From Rhodamnia argentea (taxonomy: Eukaryota; Streptophyta; Magnoliopsida; Myrtales; Myrtaceae): DNA of 64,000 nucleotides. The notes beneath the pieces are model-generated. The model saw only the letters and a program-made list of their open reading frames with translations, was not told the origin of the DNA and made no database searches. This document shows, piece after piece, positions 47,914 through 60,267 of this stretch. A program made the translations under genes and the position numbers. How positions within the stretch are numbered: the first letter of the stretch is position 1; the number at the start of each line of letters is the position of its first letter. Location: positions 22,016,934 to 22,080,933 of the forward strand of contig NC_063151.1 in the NCBI RefSeq assembly GCF_020921035.1, read 5' to 3'.

Positions 47914-50900
47914 CTATCGGAGTTCTTCGGCTTCAAACTTTTTCCATGCTTCCTGTAAAAACATAATTTGCAGATTTTGAATAGGTAGAGTAGCCATGTC
48001 AACAAGCTAACATAAGAACTTGTAATTGTAGAAGAACATCCCCCAACACCCGCACTCTTTTCCAAGAAAAGAATAACCTCAAGATACAGGCCTATCCATT
48101 GGTATATCGACTCTAACCGAAAGTCCAAATTTTCATCAAATGAAGAGTACGCTTTTTATTTCAAAATGAGCTTCTACTTTTGGCAAAAAAGAAAATCTAA
48201 CCACGATAGTTCGCGACTAAAAATTTTGCAGTCAAACTACAGGTTTAACTCTCTGACCAAAAAAAAAAAAGTACAGGTTTAACCACAGCTAAACTTTGAA
48301 CTGAACACTTTGCTACTGTATATGAGCCTTTATTGTCATGTAGACTTCTTGGTGGACCTGGTTGGCCGCATGCAAAATAAGGTTTACAGAGTTTGTTAAA
48401 ATAAAACTGATACAGATCAAATTAAGGAATTCTACACGGCATAGGTTTCCTGCTACAATGCTGTAATTACAGACTACCAGAAATTAGGCCTTACTGTCGG
48501 CGATGCCAAACAGTTTGAAGAAGACAGATGGTAGACCAAGAGAGGCTCAAAAGGCAGGCGTATAGACAGAAATAGCACTGAGCTATTAACGTCATTTAAA
48601 AATCCAATTCACGTAGTCAAATTGCATGAGGCACGCTGGGCAATCATTCTTCACTGGAAGTAAGCATAGTTGAGCTCTAGAGTAATTTCTGTAGTTGAAT
48701 ATTAGCATTAATTATTAAATTCAGTAAATTATATGAGCTTTCAAGCAAGAATTACGATATACAATTCGTGATATTGACACATGGAACCTTTTCCAGGCAT
48801 TTTCTCACCTGAAATTCAGCAAGTACAGGGTACATACACCAATTGCCATAAGAGGGTCATGAAGATGGCTTCAACCGAAATAACATCAACAATGTACTTA
48901 GAACATTGGAGTACCTTAAGTATATCAAAAACCTTTTCAGCCGTGTATTTCTGCTGAATACTGGCCCCTTTCTGTTGAACCTTGTCAGGATGTACTCGTA
49001 ATGTAGCCTTTCTGTATACTTGCTTGACTGAGGTAGAAGTTATCAAATCAGTTAGTGAAACTGGTTCCCACCCAGATTCAGGCCAAAGCACCTGCATCAC
49101 TCCATTGGGAACAGAGATTAGATATGCCACAAGACAGCTGGTTCAAATACAAAAGAGGACCACACAATGACTCCAAAATCATTCTAAATTGAATTACAGG
49201 AATTTTCCAAACAAAAGAAACCAATATTCATCTCATAACTGATACTTCCACATTCAATCCAAATGTGCTGCAGAGTGAATTCCTTTCAGATGCATGACCT
49301 GAGTGAGAGACAAAATCATCCCCGTCTCATTTCCACCAATTCATGAATATCCCAAGACTAGAAATTTCAACGGTAAAAGTCCTTGTACTGAAGGAATTCA
49401 GCAGTGACCAAATCTGCAACACCGACCTAGACTCGAACACGAGCATACTACACATACCACTAAGCACCTTTTATTCATGTGCAGATCACATGTTTAATCT
49501 CAAGAAGTTGCAGAACTACAGGCACGAATCTGCCTATCAGTTAACTTTCCTGCTTATAGTTTCAGGCTTTGGTTACTAAACAAGTCATGTATCATTGGTA
49601 AATCACTAAAAATGAAGTCTTTGTCCAGCACTTCCTGTTAATCCATAAAATGAAAATATAAAATGGAGACTATGCAAAGCAGCATAAAGGAATATAGAGT
49701 TTGTATGTATCTCAAAATGAATATACCTCCTGAGGTTGCATTGCAATTGATAAGAATTACATGCACATCGTCACAAAAATGACTAAGGGTTTACGCAACA
49801 AAACTTCCATGATTCAAAGAGACCAAGACCCTTTAAACCAATTATTCAAGCGAACAAAATCGGAAATTTTTTCTGAAGTCCCAAAAGTCTTGGATACACT
49901 AACATGCATTAGACTCCAGGAAGTTTCATGCATCTTTCCCGATAAGTAGGCAGTTGTGAATTATGAAATCTGTTTGAGAACGCCTGACGAAACTCCAGCT
50001 GTCAAGACAGTGCTGTCATAAAAAGCTATTCTCTTACCTAAATTAAATGTTTTATCAGTAAAGGAGTAATCTCTTTGACACATCAAACTAAAAAATCAAT
50101 TCACAGATAGTCTTAAGAAATTTCAGCTCCCCCCCGGCTTCATCTCAACCCTTGCCAGTCTCTTGTGGCTAATGAGAGTTTTCAGCATTAGTCACAGATG
50201 GGCAGCATAATAACAAACAAGTTCCAAGATGTTTAAAATTGAATTATCAAGCCTTGCTAAAAGATGGAAGCGTAAAACAAAGTTGCACTCTCAGAAAATC
50301 ATACCAGTAATCCAAAGTCCTGACTGAACTTCAACAGAGAGGCACCAATGCTTCAGTACTCAACGTAACTTGAATAAGCCATATAGACATTAAAGAGATA
50401 TTGCAGAATTACTTCTCATTTCCCAACACAACTTGAAGATTCATGCTATCAAACATGATTAGCATTTCAGTAACATGATAAGCTAGCTCAAATGACATAT
50501 TTCAAACAAAATAAAAGTTGCATCACCCAAAGACAAGTCAAGTGCAAAAAGGAGGAACAAAAGGAAGAAGTAAAAGAATAACTTTCTACAAGAAAACCCA
50601 CTTGCTGTAATGATGATAATAATGCACGCATATTGCCCTCTTTCCCTGCAGCCCAGCGCTTTATCTCCATATCAAGATTCTCAGCAATTCTCTGCGTAAG
50701 TACATAATAGCTGATTAAATCAAAGTCAAAAGATGTGCTGAGATACTTGTTTCCCGGGAGGAGAGGGAAAAGACTATTGAAAGACTAGAAAATGGAGAGA
50801 ACAATTTAACACAGAACGAATGGGAAAAGTAAGCATCAATTCTGGTGTAAGTCCAAGTACTAACATGCCTCTCTTCTTGCTCCTGCAGAGTTTGAGAGTC

Positions 50901-53818
50901 CCGTTGGTTCATCTCAGCAACTGCTTTTGCCTAGTTTATCAAAAAAAAAAAAAGGAACAAAGTAGAAAACCTTAGTACCATTCTTTCAGGTACAACGGAA
51001 TTCAATAATCTCGTCACGAATTAAACATAAGTCCAGAAATCCCAAGGCACACCAATAATCCAGAAGCAACACAGTTTTAAAACCAAAAGGGAACGTATAT
51101 TGTGTACTCATCTTTCATTCCTCAGTACTTTTCTATCATTTCTACCTTTACCTTATAACCGGGATTTCCTTATATGAGGGTACAAAAAAAGCAGGATATC
51201 TCTCGGTAGTCACTATCCTAAGCTTAACCAGACGAAATTGCCACAATGATAAAGAGATGTACTGACCACTCGTTCCTGGGTTCTCTCATGACGACCCAGT
51301 CTTGCCCTTCTTCTTTCTTCACTTTCCCCTTCAATTTCCTCAAATTCTCCAGCAAATGATGCAGCTGTTGGAAGAACCATAAAAAATTTATATTTTAAAA
51401 GATAGGCGGCAAAGGGAGCATCACAAATAAATCCCCCACTACTTTGAAGGAAACGAACTGTAGCGTTAAACACCTCCAAACATTAGAGAAAAGTCATCCA
51501 TGAAATTCGTTGCTGAGGAGGCCTTCTTCATGCTGGACCGGACCTCAAAAGTCGGCTTTGGTGGTGTTTTGGGAACTTCTTTGCTTTTCGTCTGCACATG
51601 AGAAGTATTGGAGACTAAAACGACAATTTTTTACTGCAATGAGGATAATAAAGAACTTCTGGTCCTTACCGAACTCGTTGGCCTAGATTTAGGTACACTG
51701 CTTGACCGCAAACCCGCACTAAAGAAGGATTCTAGATCGTCCGCAACCTTGTGCTTATTTTCATATGGACCCCTTTTACAATATCCACCAGCTTTTTTCT
51801 CAGGCCCAGAACTCTTTCCACCAGACAGAAAATCTGACTGGATATCAGCATTTCTTTGCACCCTATCCATAAAATAGTCCTCAAGCTCATCTATTGAAGA
51901 CACACCAGGGCCTCTAGCCTTTTTCTCAGCCCCAGATCTCTTTCCAACAGAAAGGAAATCTGACTGTGTGTCAGTATTTCCCTGCGCCTGGCCCATAGCA
52001 AAGTTTTCAAGTTCATCTAGTGATGACACACTAGGGCTCTTCACTACATCACATTAAATGCTTGAATCATAAGTTCATCCTAATGATCTGTCAGAAAGAA
52101 CAATTGAAAAGCTTTTGCACAAATAAAGAGAAATCACTTGCCTTTATCTCCAACTTCATTTGCCCTTTGGAAATTACCAAACTGACTGCTTTCTTCTAAT
52201 GGATCCGAAAACATTTCCGAGGAAGCATGCACTGGCTTAGAAGTCGATTCTAATACTACAAAAGGGTCTTCTGACAAATTAGAGCTTGACTCAGCTGAAT
52301 AAACATTGGTCTTTTGGGACTGCCTTCTCTGGCTGCCGAAAGTGAAAATAGTTATTGCATTGCAAAACTACTTAGTTTCCGCAGTTAGAAATTACAATAG
52401 AAGAATTAATGAATTCTCAGAAGTTACTAAGGAAGGAGAAGCGAGTGGCAATAGAACAGGACTAAAAATCCTAAGAAGTAGATTTGGTCTATTATCTATG
52501 CGACAAGATGCAATAAATCCCATGGTCAAGCAATGAGATTGTAGCTGACACTATAAAAGACACCCTTCGTTTCAAAGGCAATCTATAACTGCTGTGGAGA
52601 CAATACTAAAAAATCTTGAAATAGCAGAGATGACTGATCGAGCTGCTTCCAAGATTAAATGCTCTGAAACACAACGCCCCCCCCCCTACAAAACAACCCC
52701 CAAAACCCCACCCCGCCCCACCCCACCCCACCCCAAAAAAAGGAAAAAAATCTCAACAAGCAGGCATTCTTGAACTTAAGACAAAGCAATCAGAATCAAG
52801 TTATAAAATAAGTCTTAAAAGAAGCTTCAAACAACTTAAAAGTCCTGAAAGTGTATCATGAACAAGAACTACTGTGTCATCCTTAGAGATGCCAAAACAA
52901 CTGTCCACAAATGTTACTGAGCCCCTTGCACACTCGCAGTCTCACTAACTTGCTATCGTGTTACATGAAGTCTACTGATATAAAAGGAGGTCCTATTAGA
53001 GATTTTTCAATGTCATGCAGAATAAGATGCATTTAGTTTATTTGGTGAATTTGCTAATATGGTAAAATCGGAGCACCACAGAACAAGAGAAAGGTCATCC
53101 AGTATATAGAAAGAGCAGACGGTCTGATTAAAATTTCCAATATGCGCACACACTTGTCAGCTGGAGGACTACTTCCACCAAACCCAGGTATCAGATCATC
53201 AGATTCCGCAGCACCATGCCCAGCCTCGGATCCATTGCTATCAGTCTTCCGGGACTTCGTGCCAATACCACCAAAGATATCGTCGTGGTCATCATTTTGA
53301 TATCCACCTAATAAATCGTCAACCGGGGAGCTCTGCCTTGGAGGAGAAGCAAACGAACCAAAGACGCCAGCTCCACCGACAGACGCCGAGCTCTTCACGC
53401 CAGGCATTCCGCCGAATATATCGTCATTATCGTAGGTAGACGAAGACCTCGCACTCGAATTGAAAAGCGAGTCGTAATCATCGACGCCGCTATTACTAGC
53501 CGGCGGTTTCGAGGGCTTACGAGATCCACCAAACAGATCACCGAAGTCGTCCAAACTGCCGAAACCTTGACCCTTGCTACCACTATTCGATTGGAGGAAC
53601 TCGCTGTAGTCATCCACAAAAGCCTTGCTACCGGAGCTGGAATTCCAAGAAGACGCGGTGGCGTAAGAGGAGGATTGATCGGCGGAAGCGCGATTCTGAC
53701 CGGAGCTCCGGCCTCGATCGCTGCCGATCCCGTCCGGACGCTTCAATTCGGCCATCGGAGCCGACTTCCCTTGGGGCTTCAAGCCGTACCGCTCCGTCAA
53801 GACACCGAACTCGTCCAT
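47914..53818 (-). CDS. Auxilin-like J-domain protein (clathrin uncoating)
   Basis: Nine exons join in frame to 605 residues: 53818-53154, 52332-52142, 52043-51670, 51591-51474, 51364-51267, 50930-50865, 50691-50602, 49091-48915 and 47952-47914. The start '[20 protein letters not shown]' and the C-terminal '[12 protein letters not shown]' to J-domain order match plant auxilin-related proteins such as At1g21660 (assignment from memory). The long N-terminal half is disordered, Ser/Gly-rich, with repeated acidic clathrin/adaptor-type motifs ([15 protein letters not shown] twice, DDLLGG, and EDPF). The J-domain at about 535-605 carries HPD at 568-570, needed to stimulate Hsc70. Expected role: recruit Hsc70 to strip clathrin from vesicles. 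Intron 2 is a GC-AG intron; intron 1 (821 nt) holds a G4-type tract. No coding damage is seen. Confidence 0.93.
52677..52734 (-). other. G-quadruplex-type tract in auxilin-like intron 1
   Basis: The + strand has a C10 run at 52677-52686, then six CCCC tracts separated by single bases at 52706-52734. The sense strand of the gene therefore has GGGG six times with 1-nt loops, ideal for a parallel G-quadruplex in the pre-mRNA or coding-strand DNA. Confidence 0.75.
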
Positions 53819-54348
53819 TTCTCACGGGGAAACGAGGTCCAGACCAAGCACGAGAGAGGGAATCGTCCCAAGATTATTTGTACGATGGGGAAAAAAAAAT
53901 CAGAGAAAACCAGGCCGCGAACGATGAAGAGCGGTTTTACAAAATCGAACACGCTAGAATCATCGGTGTCGGCGACAGAAATGAAGAACAAAGAAGGAAA
54001 CTGGAACGGATGAGGGAAGGAAGGAAGGAAGGAATCGAGCGATCGGTCTCGGGAGGCGATTTGGCGGGAATGAGGAGGATCTCGGAGAGGGAAGGCGGTG
54101 AAGATGAAATCGCGGAAACTTTCCCAAGCTCGGCGACGAATTCGGAAGTTTCCCCAATCTCGCTCGATCGATCGCGGTCGGTGGGTCGCTTCGCTCTTCC
54201 CTCTCGCTTTCGGGTTTCTCGGGGTGGGGGGGAACTTGACGTGTGAATATCACTGAACGTTGAATCCGACGTGGAGCCTACTGGAAACCCAACGCCGAAC
54301 GCCAACTCAACTCTTGTCCGGTTTCGGGGGAAGGAATAAAAAAAATAA
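53819..54348. other. Promoter and leader region of the auxilin-like gene
   Basis: On the - strand this lies just upstream of the auxilin-like start codon. It includes a purine-rich GAAG/GGAAG run (about 54015-54030), CT-rich in the sense strand. Open frames here are leader shadows. I cannot place a transcription start. Confidence 0.45.
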
Positions 54349-54855
54349 GGGTTAATACCATGGAAAACCCCAAATTGGTACACTTGTGACAAATTTACCC
54401 CAAATTATTTTTTTGACCACAAAAAATCTCAAACTGGTACACTTGTGACAAATTTACCCTAAACTGGTACACATGTGACAAATTTTCCCTCCGTTAATTT
54501 TCATTAAATTTAACCGTTAAATTGCCGATTTGGTGACACGTGATAGTTGACAAGCATACCAATATGGGGTTTTGAATAGATTTATCAATTTGAGATTTTT
54601 CATGATATTAAATCAATTTAACGGAGAGTGAATTTGTCACATGTGTACCAGTTTGGGGTATTTCGTGGTCAAAAGAATTAGTTTAGGGTAAATTTGTCAC
54701 AAATATACCAATTTAGGGTTTTTGGTGGTCAAAAAAATAATTTGGGGTAAATTTGTCACAAATGTACCAGTTTGGGATTTTTCGTGGTAAAAAAAATAGT
54801 TTGGGGTAAATTTGTCACGGATGTACCAGTTTAGGGTTTTTCATGGTATTAACCC
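54349..54855. mobile_element. Mutator-like foldback MITE, family 1
   Basis: Best-preserved copy of family 1. A 9-bp direct repeat, aaaaaataa, lies at 54340-54348 and 54856-54864; since it is A-rich it is less diagnostic than the others. The ends gggttaataccatg and catggtattaaccc are inverted and perfect. Each arm has three to four subrepeats of about 60 bp with tggtacacttgtgacaaatt. It sits about 530 bp upstream of the auxilin-like start codon. Confidence 0.82.
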
Positions 54856-55889
54856 AAAAAATAAAAATGCTTTTGTCCGATCACAATTTCGCCTCGAATT
54901 TTTTTATTTGTCTCGAAAAAAAAACAATGAAAACTTTCAATATAGTTTGAAATTTACCTGCGCATCCAAGAATCGCCATCGATTTATAGTATTACCGACA
55001 TCGGAAAGTTGATATCGTTCCTTGCATGAAAATGTGGATTCTGATAATGAACCTTTAACTAGTTTCGATGTCGATAATTTTGAATAAGATAGTGATAATT
55101 TGTGAGACTAGAGCAAAAGTTGAGAATTTTTTTTTATAAGATAAATAAAAAAATTCGAAGCAAAATTGAGGGTGCAACTAAAGTATGGGATCTTTTTATT
55201 TTGGATATGCTTAGCTTGATCCAGGGAAATGTTCGTTCGATGCAGCTTCATAATTCAGGCAATGAAGGAGTGGGTGGCGGATGCCCTTCCATTCACATGA
55301 ATTTGTGGCGAGAAACGAGACTGAACGGTCGAGGCTAGACCCTGGATCGACGTTCCATTTGAAGCTTCCTTTCCTAACTTTGATTTTGTCCGGATTAGAC
55401 TCTTGTACTCTTTCAAAGCTATTTCCATGTTTCACCTATACATTCAACAAAAAGGGCGAGTAGGGTTTCCTCAGTGGCCGCGCGAGAGCCCACCTCTTAT
55501 GCCGAGGCTGTAGCGAGGGTCGCCGACCGTCGTCGTTCAAGGTGCCGGCCCTTCTCCTCCTCTCTCTCTCTGTTTTGTTCTTTCTTCTCGTTATTTTGGA
55601 CTTACCCAACGGGGTTGCACAATTCAATGATCGTACTGGTAAATGTGTATGTGTTACGGTATAGTTGAATTGTCACGTCTATCCAATGACAACTAAAACA
55701 AGGCCATTTTTTTTTTTTTTTGTATGGAGTTCTAAGAATCAATGGCCATTGCGTAGCTTTTCAAGAGTTGTCTTAGGGGAAAAAAGAACTAATCGGACTA
55801 AGAAAGGTCGACCTAAATAAATCAATCTACTTGATAAATTGTCTAAGTAGCGCTATGATAAGCTCTTGTGGGAGGTAAGTCTACTTATC

Positions 55890-56083
55890 GAGCCCGAGTT
55901 CAGTTGAGTCTCTTTTCGGATTTAAGAGTGGGTCATTGCAACAAAGAAACAAATAAGGTGGTGGATTGGATTGTCAAAGCCCATCATATAAAAAGCCCTC
56001 TTTCTAAGTGGATTTTATATCCCCGTTCTATGGGCTTTTTATGTTCTGAAGCTGGACCTAAGTATGTTCAAACAATTTCTTAG
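55890..56083 (+). mobile_element. Possible LINE RNase H scrap
   Basis: A short frame contains 'RVGHCNKETNKVVDWIVKAH', resembling the end of the RNase H domain of plant LINE-type elements (usual pattern: R-E-x-N-x-x-A-D-W-I-A-x-x). It ends at a stop and has no reverse transcriptase attached. Low certainty. Confidence 0.4.
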
Positions 56084-56399
56084 CGAATGGATATTATCTT
56101 GCCGGCCACGAAAAGTAAAAACATGCCATATTATGTTCATTTGAAAGTGTTCTTTCGCCCATAAATCGAAATAGGGCTACATCTGGCTCCTTCCCTCATT
56201 AGAGGAAATTCCATGCCTTCTATAAACGAGTTACAAGTTATAGGCATTGCCCTCACTCGCACTTAATTGAAATTTAAAGTAAGCAATGTCATGTTTGGAA
56301 TTCTTACTTACATGCATGGTCGGAGGAAAGTTCGCCCACCATGTGACGAAGAAAAGCATGGTCTTTCATAGTTCATCGGCCTGTCACACGAGAGAAACA

Positions 56400-56930
56400 T
56401 TATCAAAAAAAGTCGTAAACCTACTATAATTGTATCAATTCAATCTCAAATATTTTTTTTTTTCTAATTCGGTCCTAGGCCTTTTTTACATTTGTGCTAA
56501 TTAAATCTTTCCAGCCAATTTTGGCTGAAAATTGATGACATGGTCATCGGCCGTCCACAAGTTATCCCACACAACACTACTAGCGATGACATGGAATTTA
56601 AAAAAATTGATGTTTTTGAATTTTCTCTTTTTTTTTTCTTTTGTTAATGGTCGACAAGAGGCCGCTAGCCGAGGCCTAGTGGCCGACTACCTTCTATCGG
56701 CCATTAACCAAAAAAAACAAAAACAAAAACGTAACAAATAAAAAATTTCACGTCAATGCCGTAGTCACATAGGACGACCGGCACCGATATCATCAATTTC
56801 AAATCAAAATTGGGCGACAGGATTGAATTAACACTAATACAAAAGGTTAGGACTCAACCGACAAAAAAAAAAAGGTTTAAGATTGATTAGCATAGTTATA
56901 ATAAGTCTAGAATTTTTTCGTAATTTTCAC
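56400..56930. mobile_element. Mutator-like MITE, family 2
   Basis: Inverted arms, with 'tcaaaaaaagtcgtaaacct' at the left and 'aagtctagaattttttcgta' at the right, surround an inner palindromic ttttggctga/gaccg region. The flanks share only cacacg, so the target duplication is weak or eroded. Confidence 0.6.
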
Positions 56931-57270
56931 ACGGCACAAGGGAAAAAACAATTGTGAAGAGAGTCCAATGGTCACTATTACTCATAATACTACCATTGGA
57001 TTAACATAAATAGAAACGATACACATGGTGCAAACTGCAAAAGCATAATTCGATATGAATATCCAACTTTGCGGTTTAGGTCGCCCCTCCAATCCGAATT
57101 ACGAATCAATTTCTCCTTTCCCACTATCTTATAAGGTCAAACCAATCTTCTAATTTACCTTGTGCATCTCGAGGCTCACCATGTGCTTTTCTGATTCCTA
57201 ATCCAAAAGAAGTTTTTTTTTTTTTCCCCTAATGAAAAAGTTGGTCGGGCCGCCGCTTTGTGAATTATTT

Positions 57271-57478
57271 GGTCAACTGTTGATCACGACTATAGTCAAA
57301 ATTAAACACATGACAACACGGGAAGCCTCATAGAAATGGCCTCTGATTGGGCGGTCACCTTGGGTCAGTCCAGGTGGTAACCTTTTTCAATATATAATTC
57401 GTCACACGTCGGCTTTGACCGGCTTTAAAACTATAGTCAATAGTCAAACTCCCCGGATGCAAAACGTGCATGTTGACC
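57271..57478 (+). promoter_or_regulatory. W-box cluster upstream of the receptor kinase
   Basis: Six TTGAC(C/T) W-boxes, the WRKY-factor binding core, occur in about 210 bp on either strand: 57271-57276, 57294-57299, 57415-57420, 57435-57440, 57442-57447 and 57473-57478. A TATA-like TATATAA is at 57391-57397, so four of the sites fall around the inferred start and leader. Confidence 0.7.
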
Positions 57479-57575
57479 ACCCCTCCCCAAGCCCACCTTT
57501 GATGCTTCTCCCACTATCGGTTTAAGATCGGAACAGACTTGGGTTTTCTTCACGCCATTAATGTCCTGAGCCACC

Positions 57576-59447
57576 ATGGACAAGACCCTCTCTTTCTGCT
57601 CCTTCATCCTGCTCCTCCTCGCCGTCCACGATGCCCTCGCCCCTGTTGTTATGTCCTCCTCATCGTCGCCGTGTCCCATCGACCTCGGGTACGTCGACAC
57701 CTTCCCGTGGAACTCCTCCCTGTGCCTGTCCGGATCGGACGGCTGTTGCCAGACCCTGCTCAGCCTCTTCGGCGTGGGGCTGGCTCAGTACCTCCGGGAG
57801 ACCTCCATGTTCCGCCTCCCGAACCTGACCGCCTCGTCCTCTTGCCTGTCCGAGTTCGGGACGAGGCTCGCCGCTCGGTCGGTCCCAGCGTCCTGGGTCC
57901 CGCTCTGCTTCAACAGCTCGGCCCGGTTCGTGGTCAACGCCTCGAGCTGCGACGGGATCGCGTCCGTCCAGGACTGGACCGCCAGGGTCGGGCCGATGAG
58001 CCCGCTCGATACTTCTTGCAAGGGGGACTTGACCGGAACGAGGTGTAGTCAATGCGTAGAAGCCGGACTGCAGGTGTCTTCGCGGTTGTCGAGTTTAGAT
58101 CCTAACTCCACGGACTGTTTCTACTTCACGGTTCTGTATGCAGCCGGGATCGTGAATGAGCTCGGGCCAACAGATGAGACGACGGCCAATTGCATCCTCG
58201 GTTTGCCAATATCCAGCACAGCAAATAAAGATTCTGATCGTTCGAGCGAGAAGAACGTATTGAAGTTGGTTGCAATATTCTTGGGTGCACTTATGGGTGT
58301 TCTTCTCGCAATTGCAGTCATAGCCCTCCATAGAAACAGGCAGCGAGAAAAGAAGCGAAACGCCCCGCACGAAGAATTTATCAACAGCTTCAGGAGCAGC
58401 GTGCTGCCAAACAGCGGAGCAAAATGGTTCCGGATCTCGGAGCTGGAGCGAGCCACGAACGGGTTTTCACAGGTAAACTTCATCGGCCAAGGCACTCACG
58501 GAATGGTGTATAAAGGAACTCTCTCGGACGGAGCTACAGTCGCGGTGAAACAGATGCTCGATATAGACACCGAGGGCGACGAAGAGTTCTCTAACGAGGT
58601 CGAGATCATAAGTAAGATTAGGCATCGGAATCTTCTCTCTCTCAGAGGTTGCTGTGTTACCAGCGATGACTTCCGGGGCAAAAGGAGGTATCTGGTTTTT
58701 GACTACATGTCCAGTGGAAGCCTGAGTGACAACTTGTCCAACTTTGGATCAACAGGCATGAAAAGGAATGCACTAACTTGGCCACAGAGGAAGAATATAA
58801 TCTTAGATGTGGCAAAAGGGCTTGCTTACTTGCACTATGGAATCAAACCAGCTATCTATCACAGAGACATAAAGGCCACCAATATACTTCTTGACTCTGA
58901 CATGAATGCCAGAGTGGCAGATTTTGGGCTAGCCAAGCAAAGCAGAGAAGGGCAATCTCATCTCACGACCCGGGTCGCCGGGACATACGGATATCTTGCA
59001 CCGGAGTACGCTCTTTACGGGCAGCTGACTGAAAAGAGCGATGTTTACAGCTTCGGGGTCGTGATTCTCGAGGTTATGAGCGGGAGGAAAGTGCTCGACA
59101 CGTCGGAGCTGAACCCGGGACCTCTGTTGATCACGGACTGGGTATGGATGCAGGTGAAATCAGGAAACGTGGAAGAAATTTTCGACGAGTCCATAAGGGA
59201 AGAAGGGCCAAGAGGGGTCATGGAGAGGTTTGTTCATGTGGGGATCCTATGCGCTCATGTGATGGTGGCTCTCAGACCCACAATTGCTGAGGCTTTGAAG
59301 ATGTTGGAAGGCGACACCGACATACCTAGATTGCCAGATAGACCATTGCCGCTGAGCCATGAATCGTTCCGATCTTTTTCAAGCGTCACTTCATCTGCAC
59401 GGGATGGAAGAAAGTCGAGCTCGAGCCGCGGACTATTGAATGTTTGA
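57576..59447 (+). CDS. SPARK-domain receptor-like kinase, At1g11050-like
   Basis: A single intronless exon of 623 residues, the length of the At1g11050 family. It has a signal peptide (residues about 1-21), a Cys-rich extracellular SPARK domain (about 33-210, e.g. 'CPIDLGYV', 'GCCQTLL', 'CSQCVEAGL'), a transmembrane segment at about 229-251, and a cytoplasmic kinase. Kinase landmarks are G-loop G304-x-G306-x-x-G309, K325 in VAVK, E341, H429-R430-D431, N436, D449-F450-G451 and A475-P476-E477. All catalytic residues are present, and Arg before Asp makes it an RD kinase. SPARK kinases include regulators of arbuscular mycorrhizal symbiosis, but this subgroup's ligand is unknown. The start is the first in-frame Met followed by a good signal peptide. 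A W-box cluster precedes it. Confidence 0.96.
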   Translation: MDKTLSFCSFILLLLAVHDALAPVVMSSSSSPCPIDLGYVDTFPWNSSLCLSGSDGCCQTLLSLFGVGLAQYLRETSMFRLPNLTASSSCLSEFGTRLAARSVPASWVPLCFNSSARFVVNASSCDGIASVQDWTARVGPMSPLDTSCKGDLTGTRCSQCVEAGLQVSSRLSSLDPNSTDCFYFTVLYAAGIVNELGPTDETTANCILGLPISSTANKDSDRSSEKNVLKLVAIFLGALMGVLLAIAVIALHRNRQREKKRNAPHEEFINSFRSSVLPNSGAKWFRISELERATNGFSQVNFIGQGTHGMVYKGTLSDGATVAVKQMLDIDTEGDEEFSNEVEIISKIRHRNLLSLRGCCVTSDDFRGKRRYLVFDYMSSGSLSDNLSNFGSTGMKRNALTWPQRKNIILDVAKGLAYLHYGIKPAIYHRDIKATNILLDSDMNARVADFGLAKQSREGQSHLTTRVAGTYGYLAPEYALYGQLTEKSDVYSFGVVILEVMSGRKVLDTSELNPGPLLITDWVWMQVKSGNVEEIFDESIREEGPRGVMERFVHVGILCAHVMVALRPTIAEALKMLEGDTDIPRLPDRPLPLSHESFRSFSSVTSSARDGRKSSSSRGLLNV

Positions 59448-60267
59448 ATCAGGCGGCAATCTAGAAGATGATTCATATACTTGGAATTGTAATCTGCAGC
59501 TACTAACCTCATTCAGATGTACAGGACAACAAGAAATTGCAGTGAATGACACTGCCATCCCAATTCATTTTGGTTGCATTTTCCCTTGATGACCTCCAAT
59601 CAGGTGGTGGCTCCTGAGAGTTTAGAGGAAATCGCTTGTCCGATAGCAAAATCTAGTGCTAATGTTCATAAGTTTAATGCATCGAACTTATGTCAATTGT
59701 TCTAGCATAATTCTTATTCTTGTGTGCAGATTGACGAGCCAACCCTGAATTTTGTTTTACGTTCTGTAATCTCATGGTGAGAGAAGGATTCTCCATCATT
59801 CCACCACTCAACTGGATTGATGCACATCAATCTCTTATGCCTCTAATCAGTAACAAAAGCCTCAGTGCAATGCATAAATTTTGTTTAGCACATCTATAGC
59901 GCTCTAAAGGATTTCTTTCTCAATTTTAAATTTCTGCTGTTGCATACAAGTAATCAAGACTCCAGAGGAACAATCGCAAAATTGTAGAACGGAAATTACA
60001 TCACCACAGAGGATGCATATGAAAGACAAGAATATGCAGATAGAAGCTCAAACGGGACTCCATGACTCTGGCGACGGACATGGATTGTGCTCTCTACCGC
60101 ATTTTATTGCCAAAATAAGATTTAAGGAAGAGGACAATCGGAAAGAGTTTCCGTCTAATGCCAATCACATCTGCAATAACAATAACAGATATCTAGTACA
60201 TCTACTGGAAATCACTACACTGACAAAACTTAGAGAGCAGGAGTGATCTTATGGTCGAGTTAATAAT
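59448..60267. other. Convergent intergenic stretch
   Basis: Between the kinase (+) and KRTCAP2 (-), which run tail to tail. It should hold both 3' untranslated regions. No gene. Confidence 0.6.

Larger units (their letters stand above)
54865..57240. other. Mostly transposon-derived stretch, 54.9-57.2 kb
   Basis: Besides the LINE-like scrap and the MITE listed separately, I see no gene. A CT-rich segment near 55555 and T-runs at about 55708 occur. Short frames at 55200-55670 have no recognised domain. Confidence 0.5.
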
